37,592 bases of DNA, taken from CAZKWG01 sp964615375 (GTDB lineage Bacteria > Myxococcota_A > UBA796 > CAZKWG01). Where the stretch lies: contig CAZTOW010000073.1 of NCBI GenBank assembly GCA_964615375.1, positions 1-37,592 of the forward strand. The letters run 5' to 3'. Below, piece after piece: positions 7,023-14,587 of the stretch; position 1 is the stretch's first letter, and each line of letters starts with the position of its first letter. The notes under the pieces are model-generated. The model saw nothing but the letters and a program-made list of their open reading frames with translations, made no database searches and was not told the DNA's origin. Position numbers and translations under genes: made by a program.

Positions 7023-9407
7023 ATGAGCCCCGAGACCCTGCTGATCATCAGCCACAACCCTCCCGGACAGCACGCTCTGGGTGTGGACGCGATCGTTCGG
7101 AAAATTCGAAATGTTTGTGATGAAAGATTAGGAGATATCGAACATCACCCCGACCTTCACCTGAGCGATCTGGAGGCGCAGCTTCGGGCGCACCGGCCGA
7201 GGATCGTTCAGTTCATCGGTCACGGGGTCGCGGACGGGCGTCTCGTCATGAAGAGGCAGGACGAGAGGCCGGGGGACGTCGCCCCCGAGGCCGTGGTCGC
7301 CGTCCTGAAGGCCGCGCCGCGCATGCCGGAGCTCTTCCTGGCGACCGCATGCCTCACCTCTGCGCTGGGCGCCGCCCTGGCCCAGGCCGGCGTGTCCGCG
7401 GTCATCAGCCTCCGCGAGCGCGTGCCCGACGCCTCGTTGGAGGCCTTCTCCGCGGCGTTCTACCGGCGCCTCGCGGAGGGTGGGACCGTGCGCGAGGCCT
7501 TCGACTCGGGGCGCGCGGCCGTCGCGGGCGAGACCGAGGGCAAGGAGGATCTCTTCCAGCTCGACGAGCACGCGCCAGGCCTGGCGAGCACCCTTCGCCT
7601 GGCCTCGCCCGCGCGCCCGACCCGCATCCCGCCCGAGCGCGAGCAGCAGATCATCGTCTGGCTGGACCTGGACCAGGAGCAGCCGACGCGCGAAGAGATC
7701 GAGCACCTGCTGCCCCCTCAGCGTCGCGGCGAGCGCGTGTGGCTGACGCTGAGCGACTACAACGGCCCGCGGCTCGACCGTGACCGCGTCATGCGGGATC
7801 TGCCCTGGGGCTGGCTCAGCAAGACCATCGCCGCGCTGGGGCGCGAGCTGCGCGGGCGCCTCAAGGCCGATCGGGAGCCTCAGCGCTACTTCGTGGTCGG
7901 GCGCGCGCCGCTGCCCGCCTTCGTGCAGCTCGGCAACGAGATGAGCGGTTGGAGCGCCCCGGTGACGCTGCTCAACAAGCGCAAGACCGCGCAGGGGGAG
8001 GTGGACTGGGACGTCATCGCGCTGGACGAGCCCGGCGGCTCCGCCCCCTTCTTCGATCGGATCGACGGCCTCCAAGGCCGGAACCTGGCCCAGGGGCGCC
8101 TGAACCTCTACGTGTCCTGCACCGGGGATGAGGCTCCCCCTGGCGTGGAGCGCTTCGTGGCTCCGGACGGATCCGTCCGGGCGGGGACCGTGACCCTCTC
8201 CACCACCAGGGCCAGCTTCGTCACCCGACACAACGGACCCACCATCGCCGCCCAGCTCGTCTCGGCGCTCACCGACGTCAACACCGTCTGGCCCGAGCAC
8301 GGCCCCATCGGCGTCTTCGTGCGGGGCCCTACCACCCTGGCCTTCATGGTCGGGCGCGCGCTGAACCCGCGCATGCACCCCGCCTTCATCCCGGACTTCG
8401 TGCACCCGGACTACCTCCCCGCCATCTCGCTGCCGCTCGACGCGCGCGAGCCCCAGCCCGTCGACTACGACGAGCCGCGCGGCCAGCTCGAGCGCCTCCA
8501 GGTGCTTCACCGCCTGCGGGACGCCTTCCAGGCGGGGCGAAGGCGCCTGAAGCCCGAGCACCTGCGCCCGCCGGCCCATCTCCTGCGGCACGGCGAGGAT
8601 CCCGCGCGCGTCTCCGAGCGCCTCGAGCGTCAGCTCGGCGAGCTCAGTTTCCAGGACGAGCCGGGTGCGGAGGCCTTCGAGTTCAGCATCTTCCAACGTC
8701 GAATCTCGGTGGGTCCAGGCTTCCTGGAGGCGCTGCGGGGGCTCTCGCGGAGCACGCTCGACCAGCTCGGCCCCCTCTTCGTGCTGCACGAGCTGCTCCA
8801 CCTCCGCCAGCGCCTCACGGGGCGCACCTACCGGGGCGTCGGCCGGGCGGGCTTCGCCCTGGAGGAGGTGGACTTCTGGGCCGACACCTTCGCGCTCTCG
8901 GCCTGGACCCGAGGGAGGCTCGCGCGGGAGGGGCTGGACGCCGAGGAGCGCTGCGGCGAGATCCTCTGCTCGGCCATCGATGCGCACGGCCAGGCCCTCA
9001 TGGCCTTCGACCGCATGGAGCATGGCGAGCGAATCGACGAGCTGCCCGAGCGGCGCCTGCGTCGGTACCTCATCTGGGCTCTGCAGCATGCGCGGGCCGC
9101 CACCGCCCGGACCCCTGAGCACGTCCAGCGCATCCTCGGCGAGCGCGTCATCCTCGAGATCGCTCCCCTCCGGGGCACCTTGAACAGCCAGTACGACAAG
9201 GTGGTCGACGGCGTGAGCGATCACACCGAGCTGTTCATCACCCTGGGAGGCCGCCTCACCCGGCTCCCCAGCGCGCCCGGCCGCCTCGAGCTCGCCCGCC
9301 TCATCGAGCGCGTGCGCACGTACCAGTGGGCGGAGCTGTGCACGGCGATGGCGGCGGTCGTGGAGAGCGCGCACGAGGAGCTCGCGCCCTGGGTCGACGA
9401 GGGGTGA
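7023..9407 (+). CDS. CHAT - SAVED - HExxH fusion: predicted cyclic-oligonucleotide-responsive protease
   Basis: A 794-residue protein that reads as three parts. Residues 1-195 are a CHAT (caspase-like) domain: FIGHG supplies the catalytic His67 and LFLATACLTSA supplies Cys110, followed by the typical GVSAVISLRERVPD and FYRRLAEGGTVREAF segments. Residues about 205-465 resemble SAVED, the domain that binds cyclic oligonucleotides in CBASS and some type III CRISPR effectors; the clearest part is GPIGVFVRGPTTLAFMVGRA. Residues about 480-794 contain VLHELLHLRQ (HExxH at 589-593) and, 21 residues on, EEVDFWAD, resembling a zinc metallopeptidase site. Start ATG 7023 follows GAGAGG. It is last in the kinase operon and converges on the sigma-like and CD-NTase genes, the likely signal source. 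CHAT and CD-NTase calls are firm, SAVED good, zincin moderate. Confidence 0.83.
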   Translation: MSPETLLIISHNPPGQHALGVDAIVRKIRNVCDERLGDIEHHPDLHLSDLEAQLRAHRPRIVQFIGHGVADGRLVMKRQDERPGDVAPEAVVAVLKAAPRMPELFLATACLTSALGAALAQAGVSAVISLRERVPDASLEAFSAAFYRRLAEGGTVREAFDSGRAAVAGETEGKEDLFQLDEHAPGLASTLRLASPARPTRIPPEREQQIIVWLDLDQEQPTREEIEHLLPPQRRGERVWLTLSDYNGPRLDRDRVMRDLPWGWLSKTIAALGRELRGRLKADREPQRYFVVGRAPLPAFVQLGNEMSGWSAPVTLLNKRKTAQGEVDWDVIALDEPGGSAPFFDRIDGLQGRNLAQGRLNLYVSCTGDEAPPGVERFVAPDGSVRAGTVTLSTTRASFVTRHNGPTIAAQLVSALTDVNTVWPEHGPIGVFVRGPTTLAFMVGRALNPRMHPAFIPDFVHPDYLPAISLPLDAREPQPVDYDEPRGQLERLQVLHRLRDAFQAGRRRLKPEHLRPPAHLLRHGEDPARVSERLERQLGELSFQDEPGAEAFEFSIFQRRISVGPGFLEALRGLSRSTLDQLGPLFVLHELLHLRQRLTGRTYRGVGRAGFALEEVDFWADTFALSAWTRGRLAREGLDAEERCGEILCSAIDAHGQALMAFDRMEHGERIDELPERRLRRYLIWALQHARAATARTPEHVQRILGERVILEIAPLRGTLNSQYDKVVDGVSDHTELFITLGGRLTRLPSAPGRLELARLIERVRTYQWAELCTAMAAVVESAHEELAPWVDEG

Positions 9408-9451
9408 GGGGGGGCCCTCCCCGGCCTCACCCTCCGCCGCCCAGGGACAGT

Positions 9452-9979
9452 TCAGGCCCCCAGCGTGGCGTCCCAGAGCCCACGCTGGACGTGCCGCTTG
9501 GCACGGTTCAGGTACTCACGGGGCAGGTCCCAACGGGCCGCCACCTCGGCGTCGGGGTCGCCGCTCAGCACGCGGTCCTCCAGGGCTCCCCGGAGCGCGC
9601 CGGCGCGCTCCCCGCCGAAGCGCAGGCTGGCCTCGTCCAGCAGGGCCCCGAGGCGTTGAGGGTAGCCCGCCGCGAGCTCCTGGCCCGGGGACTGCCCGAA
9701 GCCCTCCAGCGAGTCTTTGCCCTCCTCGCATCGGGTGGCGTGCCTTCGGGTGTGGCCCCGCAGCTGCCTCCAGGAGACCTTGCGGAACAGCCGGTAGAGG
9801 TCCCGCGGCCCTCGCGCCAGCGCCCGCTCGAAGGAGGTGGGGCGCTGCAGGGCGATGGCGTAGGCGTCCCACACCGCGTCCACCGCCAGGGCGGGACATA
9901 CCTGCGGGAAGGCACGGCAGAGGCCGCGGATGAGGCGGGGCGTGAGCGAGTAGAAGGCGTCTGCGAGGTCGGCGGGCAT
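9452..9979 (-). CDS. ECF-sigma-factor-like protein
   Basis: A 175-residue protein read as a small, divergent ECF-type sigma factor. The N-terminal half has a region 2-like pattern: LTPRLIRGLCRAF, then a helix DAVWDAYAIALQRP, then DLYRLFRKVSWRQLRGHTRR, which resembles the basic region 2.3/2.4 segment. The C-terminal half has a region 4-like helix-turn-helix, VLSGDPDAEVAARWDLPREY, followed by basic NRAKRHVQRGL. The ATG at 9979 has GGGAG upstream; an earlier TTG at 10015 has no clear site. The gene lies downstream of the CD-NTase gene on the same strand, 160 bases away, and a pair of dyads about 100 bases before its start may control it. It converges on the protease gene. It could redirect transcription on infection or be a protease target. 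Alternative: a DNA-binding protein that only resembles a sigma factor. Confidence 0.62.
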   Translation of the reverse strand: MPADLADAFYSLTPRLIRGLCRAFPQVCPALAVDAVWDAYAIALQRPTSFERALARGPRDLYRLFRKVSWRQLRGHTRRHATRCEEGKDSLEGFGQSPGQELAAGYPQRLGALLDEASLRFGGERAGALRGALEDRVLSGDPDAEVAARWDLPREYLNRAKRHVQRGLWDATLGA

Positions 9980-10078
9980 GTCTGCTCCCAGGTGAACGCA
10001 TCCACCAGAGAGCAAGTCGCGTGCCAGTCGAAAAGGTAAGGTTTAATGGTCGTCATATCCTCGGACGACGCACGGCCG

Positions 10079-10116
10079 GCATGTTGTGGACATGCTGTAG
10101 CATGTTGTGGACATGC
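10079..10116. promoter_or_regulatory. Tandem operator: two identical 17-bp dyads
   Basis: The sequence GCATGTTGTGGACATGC occurs twice, at 10079-10095 and 10100-10116, separated by TGTA. Each copy is itself a dyad (GCATGT, five bases, ACATGC). The repeat period is exactly 21 bp, two helical turns, so two bound dimers would face the same side of DNA. The element lies between the CD-NTase stop and the sigma-like start. This is the layout of a repressor or activator site, not of a coding repeat. The binding protein is unknown. Confidence 0.68.
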
Positions 10117-10139
10117 AAAGGCCTCGCTCGTCCGCCCCC

Positions 10140-10976
10140 TCACCGCGGCCTCGGCCCCAGCAGCCGCTCCACCGCCGCCACCGGATCCTGCGCCTCCGGC
10201 AGCTTCAGCGCCTCCGCCGCCGCGGCCCGAAACAGCGCCGAGGCCCGCGCGCGGGTCGCGTCGTCCAGCCCCTCATCCACCCGCGCGCCCAGGCCCGTGG
10301 GGTCGTTGAAGCCGTCCTTCACCCGATCCGCCAGCCCGCTGAACACCTGCTGCAGGCCCGCCGTGCCGCTGCGCGGCGGCGCGTTGAGGAGCCCCCAGCA
10401 CATCGCCTCCAGGTGGAACGAGGGCAGGCGCAGGTCCACCTTGCGCCGCCAGGCCTTCACGCCGCGGATCAGCGGCAGCAGCCGGCCGCCGGAGCGCTGG
10501 TCGGCCTCGGTCAGCATCTTCCGGTGTCGCTCCGGGCTGGTGCGCAGCCACCGGCTTCGCCCGAGGTCCGGCAGCCGCAGCACGTCCGCGGGCTGTCCGT
10601 CCTCCTTCCAGCAGGGGACGAGGTCGAAGGGGAAGCCCTGCCACGCGAGCCCCAGGGAGCGGTTCTGCACGCGCACCGGCACGCCGAGCTTCTGGGCCAG
10701 CTCCTGCTGGAGGGCCTTCATCAGCGCCTCCGGGTTCTGGCTCTGGGGCGCGGGGACCTTGGCGCGCGAGAGCACCAGCAGCACGTCCACGTCCTTGAGC
10801 GGTCGGATGGCCGTGCCGCGCGAGAAGCTGCCGCCCTGGCGCACCTCGCCCTGGGGGTCGAAGCCTGCGCGCAGGCGCTGGTTCAACGTGTTCTGCGCCT
10901 CGCTGATCGCCTTGCGCTCCGTCGGGAGGAGGTTCAACGCTGAGAGGTGATCGTGCAGGGCCTGTTCGATGGTCAT
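10140..10976 (-). CDS. CD-NTase (cGAS/DncV-like nucleotidyltransferase)
   Basis: A 278-residue enzyme predicted to make cyclic di- or oligonucleotide second messengers from nucleoside triphosphates. The nucleotidyltransferase signature is complete: GGSFSRGT (GS at 49-50), then the metal-binding pair in KDVDVLLVL (Asp62, Asp64), and a third Asp in FPFDLVPC (Asp118). The rest is an alpha-helical lobe with basic residues (RGVKAWRRKV near 171-180), as usual for SMODS-type enzymes. The ATG at 10976 is preferred because GGAG lies five bases upstream; an upstream ATG at 11033 would add a Pro/Arg-rich tail. No E1/E2, JAB, HORMA or TRIP13-like gene is nearby, so this would be a minimal CBASS-like arrangement. 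The predicted SAVED effector lies 700 bases away on the opposite strand. Product nucleotide cannot be told from sequence. Confidence 0.9.
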   Translation of the reverse strand: MTIEQALHDHLSALNLLPTERKAISEAQNTLNQRLRAGFDPQGEVRQGGSFSRGTAIRPLKDVDVLLVLSRAKVPAPQSQNPEALMKALQQELAQKLGVPVRVQNRSLGLAWQGFPFDLVPCWKEDGQPADVLRLPDLGRSRWLRTSPERHRKMLTEADQRSGGRLLPLIRGVKAWRRKVDLRLPSFHLEAMCWGLLNAPPRSGTAGLQQVFSGLADRVKDGFNDPTGLGARVDEGLDDATRARASALFRAAAAEALKLPEAQDPVAAVERLLGPRPR

Positions 10977-11293
10977 GGAGTCTCCGAGGCGCCGGCGCGC
11001 GGCGTCGGGTGGGGGAGGGGAGCGGTCAATCATGGGCCCCGACGAAGAGCCGTTTCAGATCGCCGTCTATCCGAGCGTCGCGGCGGTGGGAGAGGCGCGT
11101 GTGGCGGGGCGCAGGGGGAGGGCGGGCTCCGAGCGGGGAGAGGTTCTCCCTTCCATGGCGCGAGCCGCCCGACTGTGACGTGCAGATCGACGCGCCGCTC
11201 GACCACTGGCAGGACCTCCTCCGCACTGGATCCGCTCACGCGTTGGCCGCACGGGGAGCGCAAGCCGAGGTCGATCTCCAGGAAGCGGAGCTC
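10977..11293. other. Gap upstream of the CD-NTase gene; no firm gene
   Basis: The region should hold the promoter of the CD-NTase gene on the minus strand, but I see no convincing -35/-10 pair. A short plus-strand frame (11032-11178, 48 codons) starts with ATG after GGGGAG and reads MGPDEEPFQIAVYPSVAAVG before becoming Arg/Gly-rich. It may be a gene remnant; I cannot name it. Confidence 0.3.
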
Positions 11294-11337
11294 AAAAAAG
11301 AAGAACCCCGCCAGGATCACCTGCGATCCCAGCGGGG
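11294..11337 (-). terminator. Rho-independent terminator of the DUF4114/TSP3 gene
   Basis: On the minus strand a 13-bp stem (11325-11337 pairing with 11306-11318, with G-T wobbles in the middle) and a six-base loop is followed by TTCTTCTTTTTT. It begins 29 bases after the stop of the gene at 11366-12547. The stem is GC-rich, ending GCGGGG, and the T-run stands out sharply in this GC-rich sequence. Confidence 0.88.
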
Positions 11338-11365
11338 TCATCTCGCGACCGCTCTGAGCGCGCCC

Positions 11366-12547
11366 TCAGTACGCGCTCACCATCCACGTCCACTCGTCCA
11401 TCGCGCTGATCGAGCAGCCGAACTTCACGTGGCCGAGGCCGAGCTCGAGCTCGTCGATGATCTGCTCGCAGCTACAGCCGGCGGTGTCGAAGAGGTCGTA
11501 GCTGCGCATCGGGCCCTTGCCCCTCGGCAGCGTGGTGTCGAAGACGCCGTCGCCGTCCACGTCCGCGAAGCGGTTGACGCCAAGGCTGAGGGTGGGCACG
11601 CCCTCCGGCAGCACGGTGTCGGCGCAGAGGTCCTCGTCGCCGCAGACGCCGTCGTCGTCGGCGTCATCGGCGTCGTCGTACGGGCAGTCGTCGCAGAGGT
11701 CGCCCGCGCCGTCGCCGTCGGCGTCGGCCTGGTCGGGGTTGTAGACGTCGCAGTTGTCCACGTCGCCGCAGACGTCGTCACCGTCCGCGTCATCGTCAGG
11801 ATCCAGCGGGCAGTCGTCGCAGAGGTCGCCCGCGCCGTCGCCGTCGGCGTCGGCCTGGTCGGGGTTGTAGACGTCGCAGTTGTCCACGTCGCCGCAGACG
11901 TCGTCGCCGTCCGCGTCATTGTCCAGGTCGTACGGGCAGTCGTCGCAGACGTCACCCGCGCCGTCGCCGTCGGCGTCGGCCTGGTCCGGGTTCCAGGTGG
12001 TCATGCAGTTGTCGTCGACGTCGTCGATGCCGTCGTCGTCCTGATCGGTGTCGATGACGATGCCGGTGGTCTGAATGACGATGTTGATGTCGTCATAGTC
12101 CATGTCGCCGCCGCCGTCGAGATCCTCGAAGCCGATGTGGAACTGGCCGTCCCCGAGGTCGGTGACCGCGGCATGCACGATGCCGTCCGGGTTCCGCTCG
12201 CCGGGGCCGGTGTAGTAGGTGTAGCCGGTGTTACGGACGTAGATGTAGAAGATGAGCTCCTCACCGGCCGTGAACGCGCCGAGGTCCACGGTGTAGCCCG
12301 AGGAGGTGACGTTGCCGGTGCCCAGGTAGACGTCCGTGGCGCCGTCCTCCAGCCAGGCGTCGCTGGAGTAGCCGGCCGTCCCGCCGCAGAAGGTCGAGGT
12401 GGCGGTGGCGGCGGTGCTGAGCACCACGAGCTGGGCGGCGGGGATGGAGCCCGGCGGAGAGGTCGTGATGCAGTCGACCGCGAAGGCGGGGGCGCTGAAA
12501 GCGGTGACGCTGAGCGCTGCCAGGAAGGTGCAGAGTCGCGTTGACAT
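11366..12547 (-). CDS. Secreted DUF4114 / thrombospondin type 3 repeat protein
   Basis: A 393-residue exported protein. Residues 1-23 are a signal peptide (FLAALSVTAFSAPAFA, cleavage after AFA). Residues about 50-170 resemble DUF4114, ending in FEDLDGGGDMDYDDINIVI, an Asp-rich calcium-binding signature. Residues about 172-310 are TSP3-type repeats of the form DADGDGAGDVCDDCP, which bind calcium between paired cysteines. The last 80 residues have a DVDGDGVFD motif and cysteines but no sorting tail. It is likely secreted or on the cell surface. ATG 12547 follows AGGAG by seven bases. A possible promoter lies about 190 bases upstream and a strong terminator follows, so it is probably monocistronic. 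The repeat region is also repeated at DNA level. Confidence 0.88.
   Translation of the reverse strand: MSTRLCTFLAALSVTAFSAPAFAVDCITTSPPGSIPAAQLVVLSTAATATSTFCGGTAGYSSDAWLEDGATDVYLGTGNVTSSGYTVDLGAFTAGEELIFYIYVRNTGYTYYTGPGERNPDGIVHAAVTDLGDGQFHIGFEDLDGGGDMDYDDINIVIQTTGIVIDTDQDDDGIDDVDDNCMTTWNPDQADADGDGAGDVCDDCPYDLDNDADGDDVCGDVDNCDVYNPDQADADGDGAGDLCDDCPLDPDDDADGDDVCGDVDNCDVYNPDQADADGDGAGDLCDDCPYDDADDADDDGVCGDEDLCADTVLPEGVPTLSLGVNRFADVDGDGVFDTTLPRGKGPMRSYDLFDTAGCSCEQIIDELELGLGHVKFGCSISAMDEWTWMVSAY
11682..11993. repeat. 126-bp tandem coding repeat in the TSP3 region
   Basis: A segment beginning GGGCAGTCGTCGCAGA recurs at 11682, 11808 and 11934, a constant 126-bp offset. The first two copies are almost identical over about 98 bases; the third is partial. 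It encodes the Asp/Cys calcium-binding repeats and suggests recent tandem duplication. Confidence 0.8.
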
Positions 12548-12736
12548 GACTTGCTCCTGCGCTGATGACCCGAGGGGCCCCCGAGAGGGCGCGGCGCGCA
12601 GGATGCGCGGGGGAGCTGCCCGCGGCGTCGTGTCGCGGGCAATTCGCGGTCGGGTCGGTGTGCTGTTCGGGGGCTGGAATTGCGCAGAGAGGGCTCCTGT
12701 TCGGAGCCTCGCTTCCTCCCCCCGGCTGCCAGTGCT

Positions 12737-12764
12737 AGGTTAAGCACACGATAGATTTCGACAA
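12737..12764 (-). promoter_or_regulatory. Possible sigma-70-type promoter of the DUF4114/TSP3 gene
   Basis: Read on the minus strand, TTGTCG (12759-12764) is followed 16 bases later by TAACCT (12737-12742). The surrounding 60 bases are clearly less GC-rich than the flanks. It lies about 190 bases before the start codon. The match is imperfect, so this is a tentative site. Confidence 0.3.
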
Positions 12765-12823
12765 GAGCCTGAAATGTGAGTGTTGTGCGGTATTGGGCTC
12801 CGTTGAGTTGCGAACCTAACTAG

Positions 12824-14560
12824 CTACTCCCACAAGCCCTCTCCACGCGCCAGCCGCTTCTCCAGCTGGTCCTCGTACAGGGAGGCCGGCACCAGGTCGG
12901 CGCCCTCGTCCAGGCCCTCGGTGTAGTCCTCGGGCGCGGTGCCCTCGCTGTCCAGCACGTCGTAGACGGTGGTGAAGACCGTGAGCTCCTGGGTCCCGAT
13001 GACGTAGCCCAGGCCGTACTGGTAGGAGGTGATGATGCCGTCGCCGGAGGTGTTCCAGAAGACGTTCTGGGTGGCCGAGTGGCCGGCGCCGGAGCTCTCG
13101 GTGCCCCGGTTGGCGCCCTTCCAGCCGTCGGTGGTGGTGCTCTGGTCGATGAGGTTGGCCATGGCCAGGGAGTGGTGGAACTCGCTGTTGCCCAGCCAGG
13201 TCACCCACTCGTAGTCGGCGTCGTAGACGGCCTCGCCGTCCTCGCTGGTGGTGCGCAGGAAGACGCAGCCGCTGGTGCCGAAGTCCCAGTTCTGGATGAA
13301 GTTGTGACGGCCCGCCCGGGCGGTGGCGTCGCGGAGGAGGATCTCGCTGGAGCGCGAGATCTCGAAGAGGTAGCCGTTGCCGCCGTCGCCGCGATTCTGC
13401 GCATACTCGAAGGTGGTGTCCTGGATGGTGACACGCTTGGAGTACACGACGATGACGCCGCCGCTCTGGACGTGGCTGCCGCGCGTGTCGCTGCTGTTGG
13501 GCGACTCGTAGCTGGCGACGTCCTCCATCCAACAGTCTTTGGTGGCGCTGAAGCCGACGACGTGGGAGCGGTCGTTGGACCAGGCGTCCTCCCAGGACAC
13601 GACGCTGGAGACGCTCATCCCGACCAGCCCACACTCGCTGATGTAGCCGCTCTCCAGGCGCACGCTGGCGCTGTCGCGGGTGAGGGCGGGGTAGCGGGTG
13701 GGCACGTCGACCGTGATGGTGTTGGGGCTGGAGGCGGTGTCCACCGCCACCACGGTGCGGCGGAAGAAGGAGCGCCACAGCCCGTTGAAGGACGTCCAGG
13801 TGCCAGTCATGCCGTGGTCGGCGATGAAGTCGTCGGTGATGACCCAGCCGACGCTGACGTCGTCGCCCACGGTAAACGCGCTGGCGTCCTCCACCGGGAG
13901 CGTGGTGGAGAGCGCGGCCGTGTCGGCGCTGAGCAGGGTCTCGGCGTCCTCGCTCAGCGCGCCCTCGAACCAGAGGTGTGACACGTCGGACATGCCGGTG
14001 CCGCGCGTGAAGTAGAGGTAGGTGAGGCCGCTGCCGTCGCCCATGACCACCACGCCCGAGGCCGCCACGCTCAACAGATCCTCGCAGCGGTACTCGCCCG
14101 CGGGCAGGTAGACCACGCCGCCGCCCGCGTCGCTGGCGTCGTCGATGGCGGCCTGGATGGCCGGGCAGCTGTCGGTGAGCCCCGTGGCGTCGGCGCCGTA
14201 GTCCAGCACGGAGAAGGTGGGTCCGCTGGGCGTGGGCAGGGGGGCCTCGCCATTGTGGTATCCCGCATACGAGAAATCGTGCAGGGAGTAGTCGCCGACG
14301 GCGTAGCCGGGGGTCCAGTCCGCCGGGTACAGGGCGCTGCGCCAGCCCTCCTCGACGGGGGCGCTGTCCTGTGTGTCGCGACCCGACTCGCCCAGGGTGT
14401 CGCGGCTGTCGGGGGGGCTGCCCGAGTCGTGGGTGTCCGTCGTGGATCGGCTGTCCCCGCCGGACTCCGCGCCCGTCTCCACGACGGGGGAGCTGTCTCC
14501 GCGGCTGTCGGCGGGGCTGGGGCTGTCTTTGGGGGTGCAGGCCAGGAGGAACAGCAGCAT
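12824..14560 (-). CDS. Lipoprotein with pectate-lyase-3 type beta-helix
   Basis: A 578-residue predicted lipoprotein. It starts MLLFLLACTP, giving an unusually short signal with a lipobox cysteine at residue 8. Residues 9-70 are a Ser/Asp/Thr-rich linker, common in surface lipoproteins of this phylum. From about 116, FSVLDYGADATGLTDSCPA followed by AGGGVVYLPAGEY is the classic start of the pectate_lyase_3 / GH28-related right-handed beta-helix. The rest is repetitive short strands, as expected of a parallel beta-helix. The family includes polysaccharide lyases and hydrolases as well as adhesins; substrate and catalytic residues cannot be assigned. It starts 27 bases after the stop of the DUF3556 gene on the same strand and is probably co-transcribed with it. 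If the short signal is too weak, a start further upstream would be needed, but none is evident. Confidence 0.82.
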   Translation of the reverse strand: MLLFLLACTPKDSPSPADSRGDSSPVVETGAESGGDSRSTTDTHDSGSPPDSRDTLGESGRDTQDSAPVEEGWRSALYPADWTPGYAVGDYSLHDFSYAGYHNGEAPLPTPSGPTFSVLDYGADATGLTDSCPAIQAAIDDASDAGGGVVYLPAGEYRCEDLLSVAASGVVVMGDGSGLTYLYFTRGTGMSDVSHLWFEGALSEDAETLLSADTAALSTTLPVEDASAFTVGDDVSVGWVITDDFIADHGMTGTWTSFNGLWRSFFRRTVVAVDTASSPNTITVDVPTRYPALTRDSASVRLESGYISECGLVGMSVSSVVSWEDAWSNDRSHVVGFSATKDCWMEDVASYESPNSSDTRGSHVQSGGVIVVYSKRVTIQDTTFEYAQNRGDGGNGYLFEISRSSEILLRDATARAGRHNFIQNWDFGTSGCVFLRTTSEDGEAVYDADYEWVTWLGNSEFHHSLAMANLIDQSTTTDGWKGANRGTESSGAGHSATQNVFWNTSGDGIITSYQYGLGYVIGTQELTVFTTVYDVLDSEGTAPEDYTEGLDEGADLVPASLYEDQLEKRLARGEGLWE

Positions 14561-14587
14561 GGGGGGTCTCGCTCCGAAGCCGCTGTT

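Noticed and set aside
10079..10116. LexA (SOS) box
   Set aside because: The dyad arms are GCATGT/ACATGC with a 5-base centre and do not match the LexA sites that I know.
10140..10976. CCA-adding enzyme or toxin-type minimal nucleotidyltransferase
   Set aside because: The length, the GGSFSRGT motif with the following aspartates and the helical C-terminal lobe fit CD-NTases better.
11009..12544. Val/Ala-rich plus-strand frame of about 510 codons
   Set aside because: It is the antisense image of the TSP3 repeats; the minus strand has a signal peptide, ribosome-binding site and terminator.
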